DNA of 64,000 bases from Roseiarcus sp963794655. GTDB taxonomy: Bacteria > Pseudomonadota > Alphaproteobacteria > Rhizobiales > Beijerinckiaceae. Of this stretch, positions 30,701-38,701 are shown piece after piece. The notes under the pieces were generated by a model that did no database searches, was not told where the DNA came from, and saw nothing but the letters and a program-made list of their open reading frames with translations. A program made the position numbers and the translations under genes. The number at the start of each line of letters is the position of its first letter. The first letter of the stretch is position 1. The stretch covers positions 2,170,001 through 2,234,000 of the forward strand of contig CAWCEV010000006.1 of assembly GCA_963794655.1 (NCBI GenBank). The letters are read 5' to 3'.

Positions 30701-31209
30701 CGCTTGACGGCACGGTGACGATCCTGTTCTCCGATGTCGTCGACTCGACGGCGCTGTACGAAAAGCTGGGCGACATGCGCGCTCACGACGTCATTCGCAC
30801 CCACAATGACCTCTTTCGTCAGCAGATCGCAGCCCACCGCGGCCACGAAGTGAGTACGTTCGGCGACAGCTTCATGATCGCTTTCTCAAGCGCCCGGCGA
30901 GCCTTGCTGTGCGCGATTGCGGTGCAGAGGTCTTTCGCCGCCTACTGCGAGAGCCATCCTGATATGCCGCTGCGAGTGCGGATAGGATTGCATGTCGGCG
31001 AGGTGATCAGGGAGTCTGCTGACTTCTTCGGTAAGTCGGTCATTCTCGCGGCGCGGATCGCGGCGCTCGCCGAGGGCGGCCAGATCCTGGTCTCGTCGAC
31101 GCTGCACGACGTCGCGGGAAGTGCGGGCGATTTGCGCTTCGAGCCGGTGGGCGAGAAGCAGCTCAAAGGTCTCGCCGGAACCCATCAGATATTCGAGGTC
31201 TCGTGGTGA
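27793..31209 (+). CDS. AAA ATPase-TPR protein with C-terminal class III cyclase-like domain
   Basis: A 1138-residue signalling protein. Residues ~15-330 form a STAND/AAA_16-type ATPase with Walker A GEPGVGKSR (Lys48) and a Walker B-like LLIILDDLHAAD near 165. About 380-940 is helical repeat (TPR-like), and 970-1138 is a class III nucleotide cyclase-like domain. The usual order in this family is cyclase first; here it is last. The metal Asps are present (Asp981 in FSDVVDST and Asp1025 in FGDS), but Ser1021 replaces the adenine-selecting Lys and Ile replaces the catalytic Asn (VILAARI). Cyclase activity is doubtful; a regulatory or altered-substrate domain is possible. ATG 27793 follows GAGGG. 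Confidence 0.85.
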   Translation: MPDQGPNRDRDAFVDRVRELGELRAGIDGALAGQGRLFTVSGEPGVGKSRLAREAAAYAEAKGVRVLWGRCWEHGGAPPYWPWVQAVRRLTGGVEPAVLSDWLGAGAAEIAQIVPELRDQIGGLPELPNAALVEPAEVRFRLFDSVISFLRKAADGQGALLIILDDLHAADPSSLLMLIAVSQQIRTTRATIIGTYREVEVKHLPELATLITKAEREGMVLPLRGLGEHDIGEFIERTWGISAAGPLINLLHDRTEGNPFFLHEVLRQMAADGRLASDASISPNQLRTPRGVSEFIKRLTQPLPEATRAVLDIASVHGREFDLNVLGVASRTPREDLVERLDEAASLELLSEVRGVAGRYSFRHALIREALYDALPPAKRRMLHRAVAEALRGVKAAPEPVGEIAYHYCQGASPDDADQMIDYSRKAAHAAQKQLAYKEAALHLANAIDAVALRLDGNESRRAELLCELGEAQVKAGDIAEARNTCLTAAELARRLNRPETFARAVMPAYRRLNSSGVTDRGLIQLLNEALERLGGSDTPLRAQALARLGIELYWSERERSVAVCQQAVEMARRLDDPHTTIVALWARQIAMRSPDGLDQRLADAREVIALAERAGERDFALEVRYFHIADLIELGDIAGADRRIREYLTEEAELRDSFKRGLLLQAMQAMMAGRFQECQSLAEQGLAAGQQSGRPLALNSFLIHHGAALLELGRLGEYEPQQRAFVAQNPLIVFGRCRLQLTLIQLGRLEEARSDFENLAKDEFRQLQRDWNWLPSMFVLAEVCVELGEASHAEILYRLLTPYSSRNATVGYIYTYGSVAFALGQLAALCRRFDDAEAHFEAALAANRTIRATVWHAHTQCEFASLLLTRGVGDDRERARDLIDSAWQTAEALNLVRLRKKLERVRADAEASPGSASILDTTSGLTGGGADIGIRSAQAARLRSGEASTLDAVAASAISQVRDVRALASLDGTVTILFSDVVDSTALYEKLGDMRAHDVIRTHNDLFRQQIAAHRGHEVSTFGDSFMIAFSSARRALLCAIAVQRSFAAYCESHPDMPLRVRIGLHVGEVIRESADFFGKSVILAARIAALAEGGQILVSSTLHDVAGSAGDLRFEPVGEKQLKGLAGTHQIFEVSW

Positions 31210-31242
31210 TCGCCGGCCGGCCGTCGGCGACAGCGCGTCGCC

Positions 31243-31722
31243 TCAGCCCCGCTCGCGCATGAGCCGCGACTTGTCGCGGTTCCAGTCGCGCGCCTTCTCG
31301 GTTTCGCGCTTGTCGTGCAGCTTCTTGCCGCGTCCGAGCGCGATCGCGATTTTGGCTCTGCCTTTGGCGTTAAAGTAGATTCTCAGCGGCACGATCGTCA
31401 TGCCCTCGCGCTCAATGCCTTTTGCGAGCTTGGCGATTTCCTTAGCGTGCAGAAGGAGTTTGCGCGGTCTCTTCGGCTCGTGGTTGAAGCGATTGGCCTG
31501 CAGATATTCGGGGATGTTGGCGTTGTAGAGTATGAGCTCGCCGCTGCGGTCGAGAGCAGCGTAGCTTTCGGCGACCGTCGCCTTGCCTGTCCGCAGCGAC
31601 TTGACCTCGGTTCCGGTCAGCATGAGGCCGGCCTCGAACGTCTCGCCGATCTCATAGTCGAAACGGGCGCGGCGGTTGTCGGCCACGACCTTGAAGTTCG
31701 GCTTCTCCTTTTCGGCGGCCAT
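31243..31722 (-). CDS. smpB: SsrA-binding protein SmpB
   Basis: A 159-residue SmpB that brings tmRNA to stalled ribosomes for trans-translation. Visible are the OB-fold residues ADNRRARFDYEI, LTGTEVKSLR, AYLDR-like AALDRSGEL, and the basic tail KKLHDKRETEKARDWNRDK that enters the ribosomal mRNA channel. It lies 8 bases downstream of dapA on the same strand, a common order in Rhizobiales. No tmRNA gene was found in the window. Confidence 0.95.
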   Translation of the reverse strand: MAAEKEKPNFKVVADNRRARFDYEIGETFEAGLMLTGTEVKSLRTGKATVAESYAALDRSGELILYNANIPEYLQANRFNHEPKRPRKLLLHAKEIAKLAKGIEREGMTIVPLRIYFNAKGRAKIAIALGRGKKLHDKRETEKARDWNRDKSRLMRERG

Positions 31723-31730
31723 GTCAGCTC

Positions 31731-32627
31731 TTAGGCATTGAGCAGGCCGGCGTGCACCATCGCGCGGCGGATCGTCGCCTCGGTCGCCTCGCTGACCGGC
31801 AGGAGCGGGAGCCGGGTCTCGGCGCGCGCCCTTCCGAGCAGGCTCAGGGCGTATTTCACCCCGTTGACGCCTGGCTCGGCGAAGATCGCTGCGTGCAGCG
31901 GCGTCAGGCGGTCCTGGATCTTGAGCGCGTGATCCCAGTCGCCCTTGAACGTCGCCTCCATCAACTCCGCGCAGGGCGCGGGCGCGACATTCGCCGTGAC
32001 CGAGATGCAGCCGTGCCCCCCCGCCGCCATCGCCGCCAGCGCCGTCATGTCTTCGCCAGAAAGTTGGATAAACTGCGCCCCCATGGCGTGCCGCTGGCGC
32101 GACACGCGCCCTACGTCGCCAGTCGCGTCCTTGACGCCGACAATATTGGCAAGCTCGCTGAGCCGTTTCATCGTGTCGACCGACATGTCGACCACGCTTC
32201 GCGGAGGGATATTATAGATGAGGATCGGAATTCCGATCGCGTCGTTGACGGCCTTGAAGTGCTGGTAGAGGCCTTCCTGGGTCGGCTTGTTGTAGTAGGG
32301 CGTGACGACCAGGACCGCGTCGGCGCCGCTCTGCTCGGCGTGGCGGGCAAGCTCGATCGCCTCTGCCGTGTTGTTCGAGCCTGCGCCGGCGATCACCGGA
32401 ACCCGGCCGCGCGCCTCGTCGATGCAGATGTCGACCGCGCGGCGGTGTTCCTCATGGCTGAGCGTCGGGCTCTCGCCGGTCGTTCCGACCGGCACCAGCC
32501 CGTGCGACCCGGAGTTGATCTGCCAGTCAATCAGCGCGCGATAGGCGGGCTCGTCGATCTTGCCGTCCTTGAACGGGGTGACCAGCGCCGGCATCGATCC
32601 GTGAAACTTCGCCCGCTTTTCCATCAT
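31731..32627 (-). CDS. dapA: 4-Hydroxy-tetrahydrodipicolinate synthase
   Basis: A 298-residue DapA of the lysine and diaminopimelate pathway, which condenses pyruvate with aspartate semialdehyde. Signatures are MPALVTPFKDGKID, VPVGTTGESPTLSHEEH, VVTPYYNKPTQEG with the catalytic Tyr, and the Schiff-base Lys in GVKDATGDV. ATGs at 32627 and 32624 are adjacent; the longer open frame to 32687 is not family-like. It is divergent from the lytic transglycosylase gene and directly precedes smpB. Confidence 0.95.
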   Translation of the reverse strand: MMEKRAKFHGSMPALVTPFKDGKIDEPAYRALIDWQINSGSHGLVPVGTTGESPTLSHEEHRRAVDICIDEARGRVPVIAGAGSNNTAEAIELARHAEQSGADAVLVVTPYYNKPTQEGLYQHFKAVNDAIGIPILIYNIPPRSVVDMSVDTMKRLSELANIVGVKDATGDVGRVSRQRHAMGAQFIQLSGEDMTALAAMAAGGHGCISVTANVAPAPCAELMEATFKGDWDHALKIQDRLTPLHAAIFAEPGVNGVKYALSLLGRARAETRLPLLPVSEATEATIRRAMVHAGLLNA

Positions 32628-32788
32628 CCGCGCCCAATTCGCTCCACGCCCCGCCGGTCCATGGCCTCGAAACGCCTGCGGACACATAGCCCCGGGCCGC
32701 CGAAGGCGAAAGGGGCAAGCTACCGCACGTCAGGCATTAAATCTTGGTCAGCAAAATTGGTCCATCCTCGCCGGAGAGGGTTGGACCC

Positions 32789-35143
32789 ATGAAGCTTCTC
32801 CGTCCGCGACTTCTTCTCGGCCTATCCGGCGCCGTCTGCCTGATTGCGCTTGTCCCTCAATGGCACCGGCCACCCGCTGAGCTTGCGTCTATCGACAGGA
32901 CTCCCACCGGGTCGGCGCGCATCAATGCGCGGCTCAGCGTCACCGATGGACAGATGGACAAGATTGTTCCGTTCGCGGCCGCCGCTCCCGCCGCCGCCAT
33001 CCGGCCTTTGCCGGGGTTCGACGCGCCCTTCGGCGGCGCGCCGGGGCGCGAGGTCGGTTTCGGTTCGGCTTGCTGCGCTCCCGCTCTGCCCGAGGCCAGC
33101 GCATTGCCCGCGCCGGACGAGGTCGCCACGAGCGACGCGAGTTTGGCCCAATTCGCCTATGTCGACGTGCCCGACGTGGCGCCTGTGGAGAGCGCCCTCG
33201 CCGCGATTTCCCCGTCCCTGGCGCCCGCCGCTTCCCCGCCCGCGCCGGACGCCCTTTTGCCGGCGCCGGTCCTCGGGACCCAGGCTGCGATCCTTTACAA
33301 CAAGGGCGCCGCCGCGGGCCTCGCGGCGCTCGCACAGGCCGAAAGCGACCCGGCCAAACGAACGGCGCTGGAATGGGCGTCGCTGCGCGTCAACGCGCAT
33401 CCGTCCTTCGCCGAGCTTGCGACCTTCCTGGCGGCCCATCCGACGTGGCCGAGCCGCGGCTTGCTTCGCGACCGGGAGGAAGGGGAACTCGCCGCCCATC
33501 CCCAGGCGCCGGCGAAGGTCGCCGAGTTTTTCGCTGGCGACGCGCCGCAAACGAGCGCGGGAAAGATCGCCGCGGCGCGGGCGGCAAAGGCAATGGGCCG
33601 CAACGACGAAGCGTCGGGAATGATCCGGGCCTTGTGGCGCGACGGGAATTTCGACGCCCTGACCGAAGGCGTCATCCTGCGCGACTTCGGCGCTTCGCTC
33701 GGCAAGGCCGATCACAAATATCGCGCCGACCGCCTGGTCTACGCCGGCTATAGCGGCGCCGCCATGCGCGCAGCGGCGCTTGCCGGTCCGGATGTTCTGG
33801 CGCTGACCGAGGCGCGCCTCGCGGCGGCGCGCGCGCCGATGACCACCGCGCTGGTCAAGGCCGTTCCTCCGGAGCTGCGCAACGATCCCGGCCTCTTGTT
33901 CTCTGAGGTCCAGTACGCCCGCCGCGCCGGTCGCGTCTATGAGGCCGCTGTGCTGCTCAGCCTCGCGCCGCACGACCGCAACGCCGTGATCAGCCCCGAT
34001 CGCTGGTGGAGCGAGCGCAAGATGGTCGCCGCGGCGCTGCTCGATCTCGACGAGCCGCGGCTCGCGTTCGACGTCTGCGACGGGACCGTCCGGCCGGAGC
34101 TGTCCGAAAACGAGGTCGACGCCGAGTTCCACGCCGGCTGGATCGCCTTGCGCTTCCTCGACGATCCCGCGCGCGCCGCGGTGCGGTTCGCGCTCGCCGC
34201 GGCCGCCGCCGACGCTCCGCTGTCGATCGCCCGCTCCGCCTATTGGCAGGGCCGGGCGGCGGAGGCGATGGGCGCCGGCGACGCCGCGCGGAGCTTCTAC
34301 GAGCGCGCCGCGAGCCAGCCGATCGCCTATTACGGTCAGCTCGCCGCTCAGCGTCTCGGTCAGACCCGCCTCGCCCTTCGGGCGCCGAAGGCCGCGGCGG
34401 AGGGCGACAAGCGTGACGAGGCGGTTGGCGCGGCCGCGGCCCTCTATGCCGATGGGCTCGACGATCTCGCAGCCTCGCTCGCCTTCGACGCCGCCAAACA
34501 ATGGCAGGACGAGTCGCAGATCGCCGCGATGGCGGAGGTCGTGAAGCGCTTCGGCGACGCCGGGACGCAGGTCCAGTTCGGCAAGTTCGCGCTCATTCGC
34601 GGCTATCCTTTCGACGCGATGGCGTTCCCCTCTACGGGGATGCCAGCCTTCCTCCCTCTCGCCCGCTCGGCCGACCTCCCGACCGTCTACGCGGTCGCGC
34701 GGCAGGAAAGCGAATTCATCTGGCGCTCGGCGTCGGGGGCGGGCGCGAAAGGGCTCATGCAGATGCTTCCCTCGACCGCGGCCTTGACTGCGCGCCAGGC
34801 CGGCGTCGAGTTCGACTACGCCCGCCTCATCGCCGATCCCTCCTTCAACACCAGGCTCGGCACCGTGCTTTTGGGGCAACTGATCGCGGACGAGGACGGG
34901 TCGCGCGAGCTCGCCTTCGCCGCCTATAACGCCGGTCCGGGTCGGGTCACGCAATGGATCGCCGCGCACGGCGATCCGCGCAATGGAACCGCCGATATTA
35001 TCGACTGGATCGAGCGCATCCCGTTCGACGAAACGCGGGACTACGTGCAGCGGGTGAGCGAGAACCTTGGCGTCTACCGCCAGCGTTTTGCCGACGACCC
35101 GCCGGCGCAGGAGCCCATATCCGCGCGGATGGCGCGCGAATAG
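32789..35143 (+). CDS. slt: Soluble-type lytic murein transglycosylase (Slt70-like)
   Basis: A 784-residue periplasmic enzyme that cleaves peptidoglycan to 1,6-anhydromuropeptides. An N-terminal membrane or signal segment (about 9-25) is followed by a proline/alanine-rich linker and a long alpha-superhelical U-type domain. The C-terminal SLT domain (about 640-770) has the catalytic Glu in ARQESEF, then GLMQMLPSTA and AAYNAGPGRV. ATG 32789 is chosen over 32744 because the signal segment begins there. Divergent from dapA-smpB, as in many Rhizobiales. Confidence 0.92.
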   Translation: MKLLRPRLLLGLSGAVCLIALVPQWHRPPAELASIDRTPTGSARINARLSVTDGQMDKIVPFAAAAPAAAIRPLPGFDAPFGGAPGREVGFGSACCAPALPEASALPAPDEVATSDASLAQFAYVDVPDVAPVESALAAISPSLAPAASPPAPDALLPAPVLGTQAAILYNKGAAAGLAALAQAESDPAKRTALEWASLRVNAHPSFAELATFLAAHPTWPSRGLLRDREEGELAAHPQAPAKVAEFFAGDAPQTSAGKIAAARAAKAMGRNDEASGMIRALWRDGNFDALTEGVILRDFGASLGKADHKYRADRLVYAGYSGAAMRAAALAGPDVLALTEARLAAARAPMTTALVKAVPPELRNDPGLLFSEVQYARRAGRVYEAAVLLSLAPHDRNAVISPDRWWSERKMVAAALLDLDEPRLAFDVCDGTVRPELSENEVDAEFHAGWIALRFLDDPARAAVRFALAAAAADAPLSIARSAYWQGRAAEAMGAGDAARSFYERAASQPIAYYGQLAAQRLGQTRLALRAPKAAAEGDKRDEAVGAAAALYADGLDDLAASLAFDAAKQWQDESQIAAMAEVVKRFGDAGTQVQFGKFALIRGYPFDAMAFPSTGMPAFLPLARSADLPTVYAVARQESEFIWRSASGAGAKGLMQMLPSTAALTARQAGVEFDYARLIADPSFNTRLGTVLLGQLIADEDGSRELAFAAYNAGPGRVTQWIAAHGDPRNGTADIIDWIERIPFDETRDYVQRVSENLGVYRQRFADDPPAQEPISARMARE

Positions 35144-35245
35144 GCTCTTCGAGCCTCCGAATTATTCAACCCCTCAAATACGCTTTGTGCCATAGTCGCT
35201 CCGCGAGGTTCGCGTTAGCGGACTGCAACCGGGGAAGGACAAAAC

Positions 35246-35656
35246 GTGGACAAGACAATTATGGGCTTGTTGGGTGGAGCGTCAGCGCTGGCGCTCCTTG
35301 GGGGTAGTCAGTCGTCGGCGGCCGCTCCCGCCGACGAGGCGAATGTACTGGCGCCTGCCCGTTCGTTCGCCGAATTGCTCGCCCCAATTCCGAATGCAAC
35401 GACCATTCTACGCGCCGAGGACGAGCGGGCGCTCGCCGAGAGTTCGGGCGACGAAACGCGGATGGCCGCCAATCAGTTTCAACATCCTCATGCTCACCCC
35501 AATCCCAATCATCATCATCACCATCATCACCATCATCATCACCACCACCACCACTGGTGGAATCATCATCACCATTGGTGGAACCATCACCATCACTGGT
35601 GGAACCATCATCATCACTGGCATTGGCACCACAATTATACGAAGCCTGCGACTTAA
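35246..35656 (+). CDS. Exported poly-histidine/tryptophan protein, copy 1
   Basis: A 136-residue protein starting with GTG (35246) behind GGGGAAGGA. It has an N-terminal signal peptide (GLLGGASALALLGG, cleavage near SSAAA), then a conserved segment ARSFAELLAPIPNA near 40-53. The C-terminal third is low-complexity: 15 consecutive His codons (from about 35509), then three WWNHHHH units and a WHWHH tail. The copy downstream (35884) shares all parts. Periplasmic or secreted metal (Ni, Zn, Cu, Co) binding is inferred from the histidines; no experimentally known homologue is recognised. The CAT/CAC repeat invites slippage and length variation. Confidence 0.75.
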   Translation: MDKTIMGLLGGASALALLGGSQSSAAAPADEANVLAPARSFAELLAPIPNATTILRAEDERALAESSGDETRMAANQFQHPHAHPNPNHHHHHHHHHHHHHHHWWNHHHHWWNHHHHWWNHHHHWHWHHNYTKPAT

Positions 35657-35883
35657 CACGTCGCTCGAGGGTCGCTACTTCGAGCGCGAAGCCGGGCGTC
35701 TATCGCGAGCCTATTGCTGACGAACCCCGCAGCCGCCGGTGTTGCTGCACATGGCGCGGGCAGGGCTGTGCCAAATCCTGGCGAACGAAGGCGCGTCGAA
35801 ACATTTAGCGCGGCGAGATCGGAACATTTCGCCCGCAGGGTTGTTTTGCGTCCACATTCTCGCGAACGGGAAGGGACATCGAC

Positions 35884-36222
35884 GTGGATAAGACCATCAT
35901 GGGTTTACTCGGCGGGGCGTCCGCGCTCGCGCTGCTCGGCGGCCAGGCTTCGGCGGCTGTGCCGGCCGACGAAACGACCGGACTGGCGCCCGCCCGCTCG
36001 TTCGCCGAATTGCTGGATCCAATTCCGAATGCGACGAGCGTTCTACGAGCCGAAGACGAGCGGGCGCTGGCCGATGTTTCGGCAGACGAAAAGCCGATGG
36101 CTGTCGCCCAATTTCCCGTCTATCACCACCATCACCACCATCATCACCACCACCACCACCACCACCACCACCACTGGCATCACCACTGGCATCATCACTG
36201 GCACCACCACTATAATTATTGA
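35884..36222 (+). CDS. Exported poly-histidine/tryptophan protein, copy 2
   Basis: A 112-residue paralogue of the preceding gene, also with a GTG start and a GAAGGGA ribosome site. The signal peptide and the ARSFAELLDPIPNA block are almost identical. The tail has 17 consecutive His and then three W-HHH units ending in YNY; the WWN spacing of copy 1 is lost. It lies 227 bases downstream of copy 1. The gap 35657-35883 holds no gene I can support. Tandem duplication with diverging tails suggests selection for a His-rich surface or periplasmic protein. Confidence 0.75.
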   Translation: MDKTIMGLLGGASALALLGGQASAAVPADETTGLAPARSFAELLDPIPNATSVLRAEDERALADVSADEKPMAVAQFPVYHHHHHHHHHHHHHHHHHWHHHWHHHWHHHYNY

Positions 36223-36293
36223 TCGGCCTTTGGCGGCGCGCGGCGGTCTGCCCAATCGCGCGCCGTGGCGCGTCGCGAGCTGACGCTTCCGGG

Positions 36294-37019
36294 CTACGGC
36301 CGCCGCTTCGACTTTTCGGTCGCCGCGCCGAGGATATGGCGATAGGTGCCGTCGAAGACGGTGTTCGTCGCCGATCTCCATTCGGTCTCGGCCGATAACG
36401 TGCTTCGGCTTTGGTAGATCCGCCGCGCCTGCAGCTCGCGCTCGGCGGCTTCCTCCTCCGGCATCGGAACGAGCTCGAACGGCGCCTCTTCGGGCACGAC
36501 CAGCATCTGCGCGAAGGGCTCACCCGGCCGGAAGACATGCATGCGCCCCTCGGGCGGCGACTTGAACACCAGAAAATAGATCATCGGCCACCACCGGCGG
36601 ATCAGCGCGGGAACGGCGATCGGGGTCGTGTCGGTCGGGTCGGTATAGAAGCGCGGATGCGGCTCGGTGCGGATCGCCCAGCCTTCGTCGACCTTGAGAT
36701 CGAGCGACAACTGGTAGGTGTAGTAAAGGTCGCCGAAGCTGCGGAAAGGCGGCCATTCGCCGCCATGATCCTCCGGCGGCGGCCCGAAATCGCCGTCTAG
36801 AATGAGTTTGCCGCCGCTTACGCTGACGCGAAGCTCGTTTTCGTAAGGGTAGAACACCTCTATGCCGTAGCGCGCGCCTTCCGAGAACGGCAGGCAATGC
36901 CAGGCCTGCTCCATCGACCCGGTTTTCCTCGGCTGACGTTCGCCGCCCCATCCGGGGACCTCGAGTTTGGTCCGCCGGGGATTGAGGCCTGGCGTGAACG
37001 AGCGAACCTTGACCTGCAT
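36294..37019 (-). CDS. Uncharacterised cytosolic protein, DUF6065-like
   Basis: A 241-residue protein without signal or membrane segments. It is rich in aromatic residues and Pro (FYPYENELRVSV, GEWPPFRSFGDLYYTYQL, AIRTEPHPRFYTDPTD, WWPMIYFLVFKSPPEG and HVFRPGEPFAQMLVVPEE). From memory it resembles the DUF6065 family, which has no known function; I am not sure of this. A beta-rich fold is likely. It converges on the poly-His gene and is co-oriented with the GT61 gene upstream (84-base gap), so the two could be one unit. Confidence 0.6.
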   Translation of the reverse strand: MQVKVRSFTPGLNPRRTKLEVPGWGGERQPRKTGSMEQAWHCLPFSEGARYGIEVFYPYENELRVSVSGGKLILDGDFGPPPEDHGGEWPPFRSFGDLYYTYQLSLDLKVDEGWAIRTEPHPRFYTDPTDTTPIAVPALIRRWWPMIYFLVFKSPPEGRMHVFRPGEPFAQMLVVPEEAPFELVPMPEEEAAERELQARRIYQSRSTLSAETEWRSATNTVFDGTYRHILGAATEKSKRRP

Positions 37020-37103
37020 CGCAAACGCCTCCCGCTGCGCCCGAGGAACGCCGCGCCGCCGCGGCTCGTTCCTTGGGCGACGACTGTGGTTTCCTGTGAC
37101 CCG

Positions 37104-38450
37104 CTATTCCTTCAGCATTGTCTCGACCGTCTGAACCAGCCGTGGCAGGTCCACGTCAAAGGCAAACTCGGAATCCTGGGCGTGCCTGGGGTCCTTCAGC
37201 AGAGCTTCCTCCGACTGATGCTGGAACAGCACCACGTGCTCGAACTTGTTCATCGCCCCGAAGTGCGACGACCATGGGTCGAACTGGCCCTCGGCGATGA
37301 TCTCCACAAGCTTGGTTCCGGGCCGCGAGAAGATCGCGTTCACCATGCCCGACCCGAATTCGCTGACGATGAACTCGGCGTTCTTGAATAGCATCGCCTG
37401 CTCGTCGAACGGCAGTTTCTCCGGCTGGATTGCCGTAAACCCCAGCCGCTCGAGCGCCTCGATCACCGCCTTCCTGTTGCGGATGTTGCGGGCGTCGCGG
37501 ACGCCGCGGCAGACGAGGAGCCGGCGCGGCCGCTCGACCGCAGGCGCGTGCTTCTCGATATTCGCGAGGAGGAAGGCGAAGACCTCCTTGGTCTGCGGGT
37601 GTGAATTGATCGAAGCCGCGCCCGAGTGCCGGTTGCTGGTGATCGCATGTTCGAGAAACACCGGCTCGGGCTTGATTTCCCGGATGAGGCCCGGCGGGAC
37701 CTCGAGCCTGGCGACCAGCGCCCGCTGCCAGGGCCTGAGCGTCCATGTCAGCATCGGCATGCCCATCCTCGCGCCGAGGTGGATGAGCGGAACGACATCG
37801 AGCAGGTAGTGGCCATAGTTCGGCTGGTCGGAGCCGGCGAGGAGAAGGTGCTCGCCCTTGATTCTGGGAACGCGCCGCAACCGGCTCTCGTAGAGCAAAT
37901 GCTCTTTGGTCCCGTCGGCCGTCGGCCGATCGACGACCGCCTTGACCCGGGTCAGGAAACCGTCCTGAAACGGCCCCAGATACGAATGGGGCCAGATTTG
38001 GCCGCTTCGTGAAATGAGCATGCCGAAATACGGGAACCAGTACTGGTCGACGAGATGCTCGAGCATCATCGCCGGCGCGTCGACGGTGTGATCGATATAG
38101 TGGACGCGCTCCTCCTTCGTCGAGTTGACGCTGAGCGGGTGCAACCTGGTCTGATACCTGGAAGGCGCGACGACCTCGCACTGGGTCAGCGGCGGGGGAA
38201 AGCGGCCTGCGAAGGGAACGAATAGCAGGCGGGTCGTGTCGTCCACGGAGACCTTGATTCCGGAGTTCGAGCCGGCGGCGAGCGCCCGGCGCATCGAGCG
38301 GCGCGCGTTTCGCCACGGCGTCCTGACCGCCTTGCGCCAGAAATTGTGCAGGCTTTCGCTCAGTTTCAGGCGCAGGGAGCGGTCGACGCTGTCGGGAGCG
38401 GCGGCGTTTCGCCGTCCTTCGAGGGAGAACGGCCGCATCTTGATCGTCAT
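37104..38450 (-). CDS. Glycosyltransferase family 61 (DUF563) protein
   Basis: About 448 residues. A basic N-terminal region (1-60) is followed by a GT61/DUF563-type domain: GSDQPNYGHYLLDVVPLIHL near 240, an RRLLVCRGVRDARNIRN stretch, LERLGFTAIQPEKLPFDEQA, and VSEFGSGMVNAIFSRPGTKLVEI (about 381-403). GT61 enzymes transfer xylose, GlcNAc or related sugars; bacterial members are often in surface-polysaccharide loci, but no other such genes flank it here. The open frame extends upstream to 38816; the ATG at 38450 is chosen because the remaining lead is Arg-rich and unlike the family. Confidence 0.8.
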   Translation of the reverse strand: MTIKMRPFSLEGRRNAAAPDSVDRSLRLKLSESLHNFWRKAVRTPWRNARRSMRRALAAGSNSGIKVSVDDTTRLLFVPFAGRFPPPLTQCEVVAPSRYQTRLHPLSVNSTKEERVHYIDHTVDAPAMMLEHLVDQYWFPYFGMLISRSGQIWPHSYLGPFQDGFLTRVKAVVDRPTADGTKEHLLYESRLRRVPRIKGEHLLLAGSDQPNYGHYLLDVVPLIHLGARMGMPMLTWTLRPWQRALVARLEVPPGLIREIKPEPVFLEHAITSNRHSGAASINSHPQTKEVFAFLLANIEKHAPAVERPRRLLVCRGVRDARNIRNRKAVIEALERLGFTAIQPEKLPFDEQAMLFKNAEFIVSEFGSGMVNAIFSRPGTKLVEIIAEGQFDPWSSHFGAMNKFEHVVLFQHQSEEALLKDPRHAQDSEFAFDVDLPRLVQTVETMLKE

Positions 38451-38701
38451 CGCATCTCGTTCGGGAGTTAGCCGGCAGCCATGGGAGGGGCGCGCGACGT
38501 GTCGCTCATGACGGCGGACGGCGCCTGCATCCGAGTCAAGTGCCGGCGCAGGTCCGAACTTGGCGGTTCCTATGCCCGATCGTGCGGCGGCCGACAAGAT
38601 CAAGCTCGCTCCGGTGGGGGCGGCGCGACTATCCACCGCAGAGACGAAAGCCGTGCGTGACACCTGCTGCGGCGCGGGGTATGGCGCACGAAGAGGCTCG
38701 G

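Noticed and set aside
32822..34969. Long minus-strand open frame opposite slt
   Set aside because: It lacks domain signatures and mirrors the GC-rich slt gene; typical antisense shadow.
35507..36213. Non-coding CAT/CAC microsatellite
   Set aside because: The repeats lie in frame within genes that have ribosome sites, signal peptides and a conserved block.
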